From: Methanomicrobiales archaeon | GTDB taxonomy: Archaea > Halobacteriota > Methanomicrobia > Methanomicrobiales > Methanospirillaceae | NCBI GenBank assembly: GCA_012798365.1 | Contig: JAAZNH010000164.1 | Coordinates: 1-26,530, forward strand | Direction of reading: 5' to 3' | DNA length: 26,530 nucleotides | Part shown: positions 7,419-13,514 of the stretch, in pieces | How the letters are laid out: every line of letters begins with the position of its first letter | Position numbering within the stretch: position 1 is the first letter of the stretch | Made by a program: the position numbers and the translations under genes | Notes under the pieces: generated by a model | The model's database searches: none | What the model was told of the DNA's origin: nothing | What the model saw: the letters and a program-made list of their open reading frames with translations, nothing else

Positions 7419-7427
7419 CAATATACT
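7419..7427 (-). promoter_or_regulatory. TATA box for flavoprotein paralogue
   Basis: AGTATATTG on the minus strand is centred about 28 nt before ATG 7396, indicating a leaderless transcript. Confidence 0.5.
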
Positions 7428-7477
7428 TTTCCCTGAGGTCGCCGGGTGATCGGCGGGCGGGTGTGCAGCAACACAAT

Positions 7478-7486
7478 TGATATATA
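7478..7486 (+). promoter_or_regulatory. TATA box for zinc ribbon gene
   Basis: TGATATATA is centred about 28 nt before the GTG at 7510. This supports that GTG as a leaderless start and makes this gap a divergent promoter region. Confidence 0.55.
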
Positions 7487-7509
7487 CCACCGGGGTAAAG
7501 TGAGAACTG

Positions 7510-7749
7510 GTGAAAACCTTGACCGAACAGAAGACGTACAATGCAGGGCAGAAGGTCGGTCCCGGCAAATATGTGTGTATTGACTGTGGCAAAGAACTAA
7601 CGCTGGAAAAGAGCGAGCAGGATCTCCGCAAATGCCCGGCCTGCGCATGCGAGGAGTACCAGTGCTTCCCGATGACACACATCCGCCCGGATATCAAGAC
7701 CCCGGATGATGTCAAAAAGCCACCCAAGCGCGGCAAGAGCAACGTCTGA
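7510..7749 (+). CDS. Small zinc ribbon protein
   Basis: A 79-residue protein beginning at GTG 7510. Two CxxC knuckles (C23-x2-C26 and C42-x2-C45) plus extra cysteines at 47 and 52 form a zinc ribbon or rubredoxin-like metal site. The core (GPGKYVCIDCGKEL, then KCPAC) resembles zinc-ribbon domains found in small proteins of anaerobes. A basic C-terminus (KKPPKRGK) could contact nucleic acid. It heads the plus-strand redox gene run, but a T-run and 119 nt separate it from the desulforedoxin, so it may be its own transcript. Whether it binds zinc or iron cannot be read from sequence. Confidence 0.8.
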   Translation: MKTLTEQKTYNAGQKVGPGKYVCIDCGKELTLEKSEQDLRKCPACACEEYQCFPMTHIRPDIKTPDDVKKPPKRGKSNV

Positions 7750-7763
7750 AATTCTCATCTTTC

Positions 7764-7768
7764 TTTTT
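7764..7768 (+). terminator. T-run after zinc ribbon gene
   Basis: A T-rich stretch with a run of five T lies 15-20 nt after the stop. It is a plausible archaeal terminator separating this gene from the desulforedoxin operon. Confidence 0.35.
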
Positions 7769-7792
7769 GCACCGCCATGATGAATGCTGGTG

Positions 7793-7801
7793 CGGTATAC
7801 C
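7793..7801 (+). promoter_or_regulatory. Possible TATA element of desulforedoxin operon
   Basis: The GGTATACC region is TATA-like and would start transcription near 7823, at the edge of the 14-bp palindrome at 7825-7838. It is a weak match in a GC-rich context. Confidence 0.3.
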
Positions 7802-7824
7802 GGGGCAGGGAGGTCCTTGTCCCG

Positions 7825-7838
7825 CCTGGTGCACCAGG
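7825..7838. promoter_or_regulatory. Perfect 14-bp palindrome upstream of desulforedoxin
   Basis: CCTGGTGCACCAGG is its own reverse complement. It sits 31 nt before the desulforedoxin ATG and close to the predicted transcription start. This is a position where a repressor dimer would block the operon. Confidence 0.45.
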
Positions 7839-7868
7839 ACGAATGTCTGAACAGGAGGCAGAAGAACC

Positions 7869-7991
7869 ATGAATGTTTCCCGGGAAGGGCAGGTCTTTAA
7901 GTGTGAGATCTGCGGCAATGTGGTTGTAGTCAAAGAGGCCGGCGGCGGAGAACTGATCTGCTGCGGCGAACCAATGGTCCTTGAGGAGTGA
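7869..7991 (+). CDS. Free-standing desulforedoxin (40 residues)
   Basis: A tiny protein supported by a good Shine-Dalgarno (AGGAGG at about 7851-7856) and by its cysteines: C12-x2-C15-x15-C31-C32. This is exactly the Cx2C-x15-CC spacing of Desulfovibrio desulforedoxin and of the N-terminal domain of desulfoferrodoxin. It should bind one iron in an Fe(SCys)4 site, probably as a homodimer, and carry single electrons. The superoxide reductase domain that usually follows is absent; the next gene begins 5 nt after its stop. It is co-transcribed with the CMD-like gene, whose Shine-Dalgarno lies in its last codons, and probably with the peroxiredoxin. It is a candidate electron donor in peroxide or superoxide defence (inference). 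Confidence 0.9.
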   Translation: MNVSREGQVFKCEICGNVVVVKEAGGGELICCGEPMVLEE

Positions 7992-7996
7992 AAATT

Positions 7997-8443
7997 ATGG
8001 CAGTTGTTAAAGCAAAACCCGTAAAGAAGCCGGCCGTAAAAAAGGCCGCAGCAAAGAAACCCGTGGCAAAGAAGGCAGCAAAGCCGGTTGCGGCACGGGG
8101 AGCACAAAAGCAGATCAAGAGCCTTGAGAAGAAGATCGGCAAAGTCCCCAAGTTCTTCAAAGAGCTGACAACAAAAGAGCCCGAGATGTTCAATATGGTG
8201 ATGCGCTTTGAGCAGCACATCTGGGACGACGGGAAGCTCTCGAAGAAGACGAAGAAGATCATCGCTATCGCCATTGCCGCGGCACTCCGGGACCAGCATG
8301 CTGTCCGGGCCCAGATCGCCGGGGCTGCCAACGTTGGCTGCACCAAGGCAGAGATCGAAGAGGCGCTCCGCGTCACGTTCCTCCTCTCGGGAATGCCGGC
8401 GTACGTGTACGGCAAGGCCCAGCTTGACGAAGTGATGAAGTAG
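7997..8443 (+). CDS. CMD-like (AhpD-fold) protein with histone H1-like lysine tail, catalytic cysteines lost
   Basis: A 148-residue protein from ATG 7997, with GAGGAG 8-10 nt upstream; the GTG at 7988 overlaps the previous stop. Residues 1-39 form a tail of Lys, Ala, Pro and Val (12 Lys and 1 Arg, no acidic residue), like the KKPA/KKAA repeats of histone H1 and bacterial H1-like proteins. Residues 40-148 match carboxymuconolactone decarboxylase-family helices. In redox-active members LRCxxCxxxH carries the cysteines and proton-relay histidine. Here those positions are D99, A102 and Q106, so AhpD-type thiol chemistry is not expected. The tail suggests binding to DNA or another polyanion (inference). 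The operon position between desulforedoxin and peroxiredoxin points to a stress role. Confidence 0.85.
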   Translation: MAVVKAKPVKKPAVKKAAAKKPVAKKAAKPVAARGAQKQIKSLEKKIGKVPKFFKELTTKEPEMFNMVMRFEQHIWDDGKLSKKTKKIIAIAIAAALRDQHAVRAQIAGAANVGCTKAEIEEALRVTFLLSGMPAYVYGKAQLDEVMK

Positions 8444-8457
8444 GGGGCGTGGGAATC

Positions 8458-9102
8458 ATGGATCCAGGTGATTGTATCTCATTTCCCACCATCGGGGAGC
8501 CCGCGCCGGATTTCGAAGCGGAGACAACGCACGGGATGCTGAAACTGTCTGACCTGAAAGGAAAATGGGTGGTGTTATTTTCCCACCCGGCAGATTTCAC
8601 CCCGGTCTGCACAACGGAGTTCCTCGCCTTTTCCACCATTTACGAGGACCTTAAAGCGCTGAACGTGCAGCTGGTCGGGCTCTCGGTTGACAGTGTCTCG
8701 GCGCACCTGGCGTGGGTGCATGCGGTAAAGGAGAAGATGGGGGTCCAGATCCCGTTCCCCATCATCGCGGACCTCACAATGAAGGTGTCCCACCAGTATG
8801 GGATGATTCACAAGGGCCAGAGTTCAACCGCGGCAATCCGGACGGTCTTTTTTATCGATGATAAAGGGATTATGCGGGCCATGCTCTATTATCCCATGCA
8901 GAACGGCAGGTACATGCCGGAGATTATCCGGCTGGTAAAAGCCCTGCAGACAACCGATAAGCACCATGTTGCAACTCCGGCAAACTGGCAGCCGGGCGAC
9001 AAGGTGGTTGTCCCGGCACCAAAGACCGCTGCCGAAATGGAGAAGCGATTGACTGAGGGGTACGAGTGCAAAGACTGGTACCTGTGCTTTAAGAAGATCT
9101 GA
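8458..9102 (+). CDS. Peroxiredoxin (archaeal Prx6-type, three-cysteine)
   Basis: A 214-residue protein from ATG 8458; the GTG at 8449 is an alternative. The peroxidatic cysteine is C51 in the motif PADFTPVCTTE, with the active-site arginine R127. C204 and C210 near the C-terminus (YECKDWYLC) match the spacing of the two extra cysteines in Aeropyrum-type thiol peroxidase, where one acts as resolving residue. It reduces hydrogen peroxide and alkyl hydroperoxides in the cytoplasm using a thioredoxin-like donor. The glutaredoxin-thioredoxin reductase fusion at 1191-2354 is the best donor in view (inference). It follows the CMD-like gene by 14 nt, so the two are co-transcribed, and it ends at a seven-T terminator. 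Confidence 0.96.
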   Translation: MDPGDCISFPTIGEPAPDFEAETTHGMLKLSDLKGKWVVLFSHPADFTPVCTTEFLAFSTIYEDLKALNVQLVGLSVDSVSAHLAWVHAVKEKMGVQIPFPIIADLTMKVSHQYGMIHKGQSSTAAIRTVFFIDDKGIMRAMLYYPMQNGRYMPEIIRLVKALQTTDKHHVATPANWQPGDKVVVPAPKTAAEMEKRLTEGYECKDWYLCFKKI

Positions 9103-9108
9103 CATTCC

Positions 9109-9115
9109 TTTTTTT
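9109..9115 (+). terminator. T-run terminator after peroxiredoxin
   Basis: A run of seven T begins 7 nt after the stop codon, typical of archaeal factor-independent termination. It closes the desulforedoxin-CMD-peroxiredoxin operon. Confidence 0.6.
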
Positions 9116-9255
9116 ACAGATACGGGGATCGGTTCCTGCCGGCTTTGCCCCGGGCAGGATCCGGATCTCTGCCGTCCACGCGGACCGGAACTTTTCAACA
9201 GGGTGTGTTGCGTCTCTCTCCGGCAGGGCATTTTCATTCCGGCACCACCAATCCC

Positions 9256-9263
9256 TTTTTTAA
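9256..9263 (+). promoter_or_regulatory. TATA-like element before iron-sulfur flavoprotein pair
   Basis: TTTTTTAA is centred about 27 nt upstream of ATG 9287. This fits a leaderless transcript and supports that start over the ATG at 9263. Confidence 0.4.
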
Positions 9264-9286
9264 TGAAAAGATCCCAAGAGTCACCT

Positions 9287-9901
9287 ATGCCGATCAAAGT
9301 CCTCGCAATCGCCGGAAGCCCCCGCCGGCACGGGAACTCGGAGACGCTTCTTGACTGGATGCTCGGGGCGATGGCGCAGGAAAAGGATGTGACCGTTGAG
9401 AAGATCGCCCTCTCCGAAGCCAATATCCACCCCTGCAATGGCTGCAATGCCTGCGAGAAACTCAACATGTGCGTCCAGCGCGACGGGATGGATACGATGG
9501 ATGAGAAGCTCATTTCTGCAGATGTCATTATTCTTGCTTCGCCCATCTTCTGCATGGGAATTGCTTCCCAGCCAAAAGCCCTCATTGACCGCGTCCAGGT
9601 CTTCCGCTCCCGCAAATACGTGCTCAGGCTTCCCGTTGTTCCCCCGGAACGGAAAGGAAAACGCCTGGGGGTCTTCCTTGCATCCGCCGGCCAGAACTGG
9701 GACCATGTGTTCGATGCCGCAGTGCCCTCGGTCAAATGCTTCTTCCACGTGATCGATGTGAAGGATGCCGATATCAGTTACCTGATGGTGAATGGAGTTG
9801 ACGAGAAAGGGGCGATCGAGAAGCACCCCACCGCCCGCGCCGATGCGGCTGCCATGGGGAAGACCGTTATCGCAGAGATTAAGACGCGCCTTGCCGCATA
9901 A
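9287..9901 (+). CDS. Iron-sulfur flavoprotein (Isf family), copy 1
   Basis: A 204-residue flavodoxin-fold protein. GSPRRHGNSET (10-20) is the FMN phosphate loop. The compact motif C50-x2-C53-x2-C56-x5-C62 is the 4Fe-4S site of methanogen iron-sulfur flavoproteins. The family forms homodimers or tetramers that accept electrons from ferredoxin; a member from Methanosarcina reduces oxygen and hydrogen peroxide. The Shine-Dalgarno of the next gene lies just after its stop, so the two Isf genes form an operon. The start is set by the FMN-loop position shared with both paralogues; the ATG at 9263 would add eight residues. All four cluster ligands are present, unlike the copy at 6803-7396. Confidence 0.93.
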   Translation: MPIKVLAIAGSPRRHGNSETLLDWMLGAMAQEKDVTVEKIALSEANIHPCNGCNACEKLNMCVQRDGMDTMDEKLISADVIILASPIFCMGIASQPKALIDRVQVFRSRKYVLRLPVVPPERKGKRLGVFLASAGQNWDHVFDAAVPSVKCFFHVIDVKDADISYLMVNGVDEKGAIEKHPTARADAAAMGKTVIAEIKTRLAA

Positions 9902-9917
9902 CTCCGGGAGCATGTGT

Positions 9918-10523
9918 ATGTCCATCAGAATCCTCGGAATCTCCGGTAGTCCGCGGCGCCGGGGGAATACCGAAACCCTGCTTGACAGCTTCCTTGAAGG
10001 GGCACAGGAAGCCGGTGCCGAGGTGGAAAAAGTCATCCTGAAGAATATGGACTTTTCCGCGTGCCACGGGTGTAATGCCTGTCATAAAACCGGGGACTGT
10101 GTTGTCAAAGACGAGGCCCCGGTATTGTATGACCGGATCCTTGCCGCGGATGGCATTGCGGTTGCCTCCCCGATCTACAGCATGGGGATCACGGCGCAGC
10201 TCAAGGGGTTCATTGACCGGGGGCAGTACCTCTGGGCACGGAAGCTGATGCTCAAGACCCTGAGTTTTTCTGATGAGCATGTCCGCCGGCATAAGGCGGT
10301 CTTCATCTCAACGGCCGGCCAGAACAACCCTAATGTCTTCGATGCCGCGTTCCCGGCCATCAAGGCGCTCTTCAATGGTTGCGGGTTTGAATACTTCTGT
10401 AATGTCACCGCCGACAACATGGACGAGTTCGGGGGGATTAAGAACCATCCCACAGCACTGACCGATGCCTACAAAAAAGGGCAGGAGATGGCCCGGGCGC
10501 TCCTGCGGGAGAGGGAGGCATAA
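9918..10523 (+). CDS. Iron-sulfur flavoprotein (Isf family), copy 2
   Basis: A 201-residue paralogue of the preceding gene. The FMN loop is GSPRRRGNTET (10-20) and the cluster motif C49-x2-C52-x2-C55-x5-C61 is complete. GGGAG at 9906-9910 gives ideal spacing to ATG 9918; the ATG at 9912 is too close. The start lies 16 nt after the previous stop, indicating co-transcription and tandem duplication. Side by side, the two copies keep the loop, the cluster motif and the SAGQN/TAGQN segment, but differ elsewhere enough to suggest an old duplication. Expected role: ferredoxin-linked electron transfer in oxygen or peroxide detoxification. Confidence 0.93.
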   Translation: MSIRILGISGSPRRRGNTETLLDSFLEGAQEAGAEVEKVILKNMDFSACHGCNACHKTGDCVVKDEAPVLYDRILAADGIAVASPIYSMGITAQLKGFIDRGQYLWARKLMLKTLSFSDEHVRRHKAVFISTAGQNNPNVFDAAFPAIKALFNGCGFEYFCNVTADNMDEFGGIKNHPTALTDAYKKGQEMARALLREREA

Positions 10524-10555
10524 AACACGGCCTGCCGGGGGCGGCCGGGCACCGG

Positions 10556-11602
10556 ATGGACCGTGCGTTCATCCTTTTTCCGGCCAAAAAACCCGCCGGC
10601 ATGCAGGAAAAACGGGATCCGGGTATGCAGGACTCATTACCGGTATTGGAACTGGTCGGGGAAGCGGGTATTGATGATCTGCTGGAAGGTGCCGGGGACA
10701 GGAGACACGAGGCGAGCGGGGTGTTTTTCAAAGACGCATACCTTTACATCATCTTCGATGACGACCCCCACCTGCTCCGCATGAACGCGAACCTTACCCC
10801 AGGTGCCACAGGACCGGAACTGCTGAACCTGGACGGGACCGCGGAAGGATACGAGGATATTACCTATGACCGGGCTCTGGCCCGGTGGTACTGTCTCATT
10901 GAGGCCGCAACGACAAAATCTGGGGAAGTGATGCCCCGGGTTGACGAGTTCGACGAGTCCTTCTCGTTCATCCGGAGCTCGTGGCTGGAGTTCCCCCTGA
11001 AATCCGGCAATAAGGGATTTGAGGGGATCGCTGTCCTGGACCACGGGGGAAACCATTTCCTGCTCGGCCTGTGTGAAGGCAATAACTGCAAAGGCAGGAG
11101 CAAGGGGGCAAAGCCGGGGAATGGGAGGATCCAGGTCTTTTTATCGGGGAATGAGAACTGGAAGCATGCCGGCACGATCCGGCTTCCCGGAACAATACCG
11201 TTTCAGGATTATTCGAGCCTTGACATCCATGATGGCAAAATTACCGTCCTCTCGCAGGAAAGTTCGGCCCTGTGGACGGGCAGGCTCCGGCAGGAACCAT
11301 CCGGGATTGAGGACATCATCGAAGGAAATGGCACCATCGTCCTGTTTCCCCGGGATGAAAAAGGCCGGATCCTGTATTGTAACCTCGAGGGGCTGGCATG
11401 GGCCGGTGAAGAGGGGGTCTTTGTTGTGTCAGATAAAGGCAAGGCTGACCAGCCGAAACGCTGCAGGAGAAAACACGAGGGGGTCCATCTCTTCCGGCTT
11501 TCCCCTGCCGGCCGGGATACGGATTCTGATCCCCGGTACGGCCTCAAAGAGCCGGGCGATAGTATTCGGAAGCTGATGAGAGGAAAAAATTACAGGAGAT
11601 AA
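10556..11602 (+). CDS. Propeller-like protein, function unknown
   Basis: Up to 348 residues from ATG 10556; ATGs at 10601 and 10625 are alternatives, and the folded part probably begins only at LPVLELVGEAG just after 10625. The sequence consists of repeated beta-rich blocks with EGYEDITYD, KGFEGIAVLD and LEGLAWAGEEGVFVVSDK. This EG-[IL]-A pattern is typical of esterase-like/phytase-like or SdiA-regulated-type beta-propellers, but the assignment is tentative. No signal peptide is seen, so it is probably cytoplasmic. It follows the second Isf gene by 32 nt and may be the last gene of that transcript. Its 3' end overlaps the convergent protease gene by 13 nt. Confidence 0.75.
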   Translation: MDRAFILFPAKKPAGMQEKRDPGMQDSLPVLELVGEAGIDDLLEGAGDRRHEASGVFFKDAYLYIIFDDDPHLLRMNANLTPGATGPELLNLDGTAEGYEDITYDRALARWYCLIEAATTKSGEVMPRVDEFDESFSFIRSSWLEFPLKSGNKGFEGIAVLDHGGNHFLLGLCEGNNCKGRSKGAKPGNGRIQVFLSGNENWKHAGTIRLPGTIPFQDYSSLDIHDGKITVLSQESSALWTGRLRQEPSGIEDIIEGNGTIVLFPRDEKGRILYCNLEGLAWAGEEGVFVVSDKGKADQPKRCRRKHEGVHLFRLSPAGRDTDSDPRYGLKEPGDSIRKLMRGKNYRR

Positions 11603-12240
11603 TAGGTCCCAAACAGGATCGCAACCGATGATCCGATCAGGAGAATGAACGCCGGGATACTCCAGGCAAAAACTTTCCTTCCGTCGAGGATACTGATCGG
11701 CAGCATGTTGAACGTCGCGATCATGGCATTGATCTGGATACCCGCGAGGCCGACTGCAGCAAGAATGCTGCCGGTTTTAAGGGCAGTAATACCCCCGACA
11801 AGCACGAAGAGTGCTGCAAAGGGGATGCAGAGGATGAGGTTGATGAACGGGCCGGCTGCCGAGATGATGCCGTTCTCTTTCCGGGTGACTCCCGCTCCGT
11901 CCCGCGAATAGATCAGGGTTGCTCCCGGTGCGGCAAAGACAAAGCCGACCAGAATTGCCATCAGGACGGCTGCTGTCAGCATGAAATCATCTTTCCGGAA
12001 TTCGGCCCAGTACCCGAAGTGGATGGCAGCGAACTTGTGCGCCATCTCGTGGAGGATGAACCCGATACCGACCGTGACAAGGGCGATGCCAAAGAAGATG
12101 GCCGCCTGCAGGGGGACCACCGGGGCGGAATTGTACAGGAACCCGTACGGTGCGATGTTGATAATGGCAAAGGAGATGGAGATCGCCATCCAGGCAATGA
12201 AAAGATCCGCCTGCTCCTGCCGTGTTACCCGTTCGAACAT
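11590..12240 (-). CDS. Site-2-protease-type membrane metalloprotease (M50)
   Basis: A 216-residue integral membrane protein with about six hydrophobic segments. The zinc motif H64-E-M-A-H68 (in GFILHEMAHKFAA) lies in a membrane helix. The downstream NMLPISILDGRKVF supplies the third ligand aspartate, as in the NPxPxxxLDG motif of site-2 proteases. Such enzymes cut transmembrane regulators or clear membrane peptides; there is no PDZ or CBS domain here, so this is the short form common in archaea. It is monocistronic, convergent with the propeller gene (13-nt overlap) and divergent from chorismate mutase. Substrate unknown. Confidence 0.92.
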   Translation of the reverse strand: MFERVTRQEQADLFIAWMAISISFAIINIAPYGFLYNSAPVVPLQAAIFFGIALVTVGIGFILHEMAHKFAAIHFGYWAEFRKDDFMLTAAVLMAILVGFVFAAPGATLIYSRDGAGVTRKENGIISAAGPFINLILCIPFAALFVLVGGITALKTGSILAAVGLAGIQINAMIATFNMLPISILDGRKVFAWSIPAFILLIGSSVAILFGTYYLL

Positions 12241-12302
12241 GAAAATTACCGTACAGGTTTGGGCGCCCGGGCTTATGTTCCTTGGTATCCCGGCACGCCA
12301 AT

Positions 12303-12312
12303 GATTATGATA
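12303..12312 (+). promoter_or_regulatory. TATA-like element for chorismate mutase
   Basis: GATTATGATA is centred about 28 nt before ATG 12336. This fits a leaderless start. Confidence 0.4.
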
Positions 12313-12335
12313 CCCGATGTCCAGATGTACTAGGT

Positions 12336-12620
12336 ATGTCCATTGAGAAGGTCAGGGCGGAGATTTCCGGGGTTGACCGGGAGATAATCAGGCTCATTGC
12401 AAAGAGGCAGCAGCTGGCCGAGAAGATTGTGGCGATCAAGATCCAGAAAGGCCTGCCGGTCCATGATGAGGTACGGACGGCGAAGGTGCTGGACATGGTC
12501 TTTGACCAGGCCGTTGAATGCAAGATCGACCCGGTTGCTGTCCAGGAAATCTTCCGCAGGCTTATCGCCATGAGCGAGGAGCGCCAGCGGGAGTATTCTG
12601 GTGAGGGGAACCTCCCGTAA
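12336..12620 (+). CDS. Chorismate mutase, AroQ type, monofunctional
   Basis: A 94-residue all-helical enzyme converting chorismate to prephenate, the first step towards phenylalanine and tyrosine. It matches the AroQ pattern: VRAEISGVDREIIRLIAKR, then Lys in the KIQKG loop, VHDEVRTAKVL, and a final helix IFRRLIAMSEERQRE. The length fits a stand-alone AroQ domain without prephenate dehydratase or dehydrogenase. The start is placed where the AroQ first helix begins; a longer in-frame start at 12282 would add unrelated residues and remove the promoter. No other aromatic pathway gene is adjacent; trpB2 lies 13 kb away. Confidence 0.93.
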   Translation: MSIEKVRAEISGVDREIIRLIAKRQQLAEKIVAIKIQKGLPVHDEVRTAKVLDMVFDQAVECKIDPVAVQEIFRRLIAMSEERQREYSGEGNLP

Positions 12621-12724
12621 CCCGCCACGCCCGTCTTTTCCTCTCACCGGCCCCAGACCGGATCCTGTTTTTGATCATTGCTCCCCCTCATTGCCCTGCA
12701 TCTTCCGGGCGCGGGTGTTGGGAT

Positions 12725-12733
12725 AGTTTTATG
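12725..12733 (+). promoter_or_regulatory. TATA box for receiver-PAS/HEAT operon
   Basis: AGTTTTATG would start transcription near 12755, a few nt before ATG 12762. Confidence 0.4.
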
Positions 12734-12761
12734 GGATGGTCTGAATAATACCAATCCGATC

Positions 12762-13514
12762 ATGGCTGACAAGAAGATCCTCATAGTCGAGGATAATGCC
12801 ATCATAGCGATGGAGACCATCGAGCGCCTGAAACGGCTCGGGTATCTTATCAGCGGGGTTGCTGCAACCGGGCATGACGCAATCAGCCTTGCCGCATCTG
12901 CCCGGCCGGACCTTGTTCTCATGGATATCAACCTCAAAGGGGACATGGACGGTATTGAGGCAGCACAGGAGATCGTTTCGGCCCACCCCATTCCCGTCAT
13001 TTACCTCACCGCTTACTCCGATGAGGAGACCCTGAAGCGGGCCATGGCAAGCCGGCCGATCAAGTACCTGGTCAAACCCTACCGCGAGCGGGACCTGTAT
13101 ACTTCGATAGAAGAGGCGTTCCGGAACCAGCCCGGGCCACCGGTTCCGGAGATCCCGGCCATGGCACGGCGGTTCATTGACTGCATCACCGACTGCGGGG
13201 ATGCGATCTTTGTTGCCGGCCAGGATGGCAGGATCATCTTCCAGAATCAAAAAGCCGGGCTGCTTACCGGGCTGACCTTGGACGAGATCCGGGGCAGAAT
13301 CCTTACCGAGGTGGTGTCTGTTTCTGCTCCTGACCCGGAAAAAAAGAAGGGTCTATCCGGCGCCAGGGGGGTCCAGACGCCGCCGTGTACCCTCCAGTCC
13401 GCGGGGGGAAAAACGATACCGGGGTGCGCTGCATGGATTGGCGGCGGCAGGGAGCCGCATGTCCCCGGGGTGGCGTTTATGGTATTCTGGGAAAAGGACG
13501 GTGATGGCCCATGA
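12762..13514 (+). CDS. Receiver domain protein with C-terminal PAS-like region
   Basis: A 250-residue soluble protein. Residues 4-120 are a canonical receiver: E10-D11, phospho-acceptor D55 (LMDINLKG), T83 and K105 (LVKPY). From about 140 there is a PAS-like segment (DAIFVAGQDGRIIFQNQKAGLLTGLTLDEI) that looks degenerate or shortened after residue 195. No kinase, DNA-binding or enzymatic output domain is present. Such receiver-PAS proteins are frequent phosphorelay intermediates in Methanomicrobiales. Its stop overlaps the start of the HEAT-repeat gene (ATGA), so the two are translationally coupled and may form a complex. Confidence 0.9.
   Translation: MADKKILIVEDNAIIAMETIERLKRLGYLISGVAATGHDAISLAASARPDLVLMDINLKGDMDGIEAAQEIVSAHPIPVIYLTAYSDEETLKRAMASRPIKYLVKPYRERDLYTSIEEAFRNQPGPPVPEIPAMARRFIDCITDCGDAIFVAGQDGRIIFQNQKAGLLTGLTLDEIRGRILTEVVSVSAPDPEKKKGLSGARGVQTPPCTLQSAGGKTIPGCAAWIGGGREPHVPGVAFMVFWEKDGDGP

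Noticed and set aside
6791..7480. 229-codon plus-strand open frame
   Set aside because: It is antisense to the flavoprotein paralogue, which has a conserved FMN loop and TATA box.
7869..8443. Desulforedoxin and CMD-like genes as one frameshifted fusion protein
   Set aside because: Each has its own start with a well-placed Shine-Dalgarno, and the desulforedoxin ends at its natural length after the CC motif.
12284..12314. GGTATC/GATACC inverted repeat before chorismate mutase
   Set aside because: Six-base arms with a 19-nt spacer are expected by chance in this length of DNA; position alone is not enough to call an operator.
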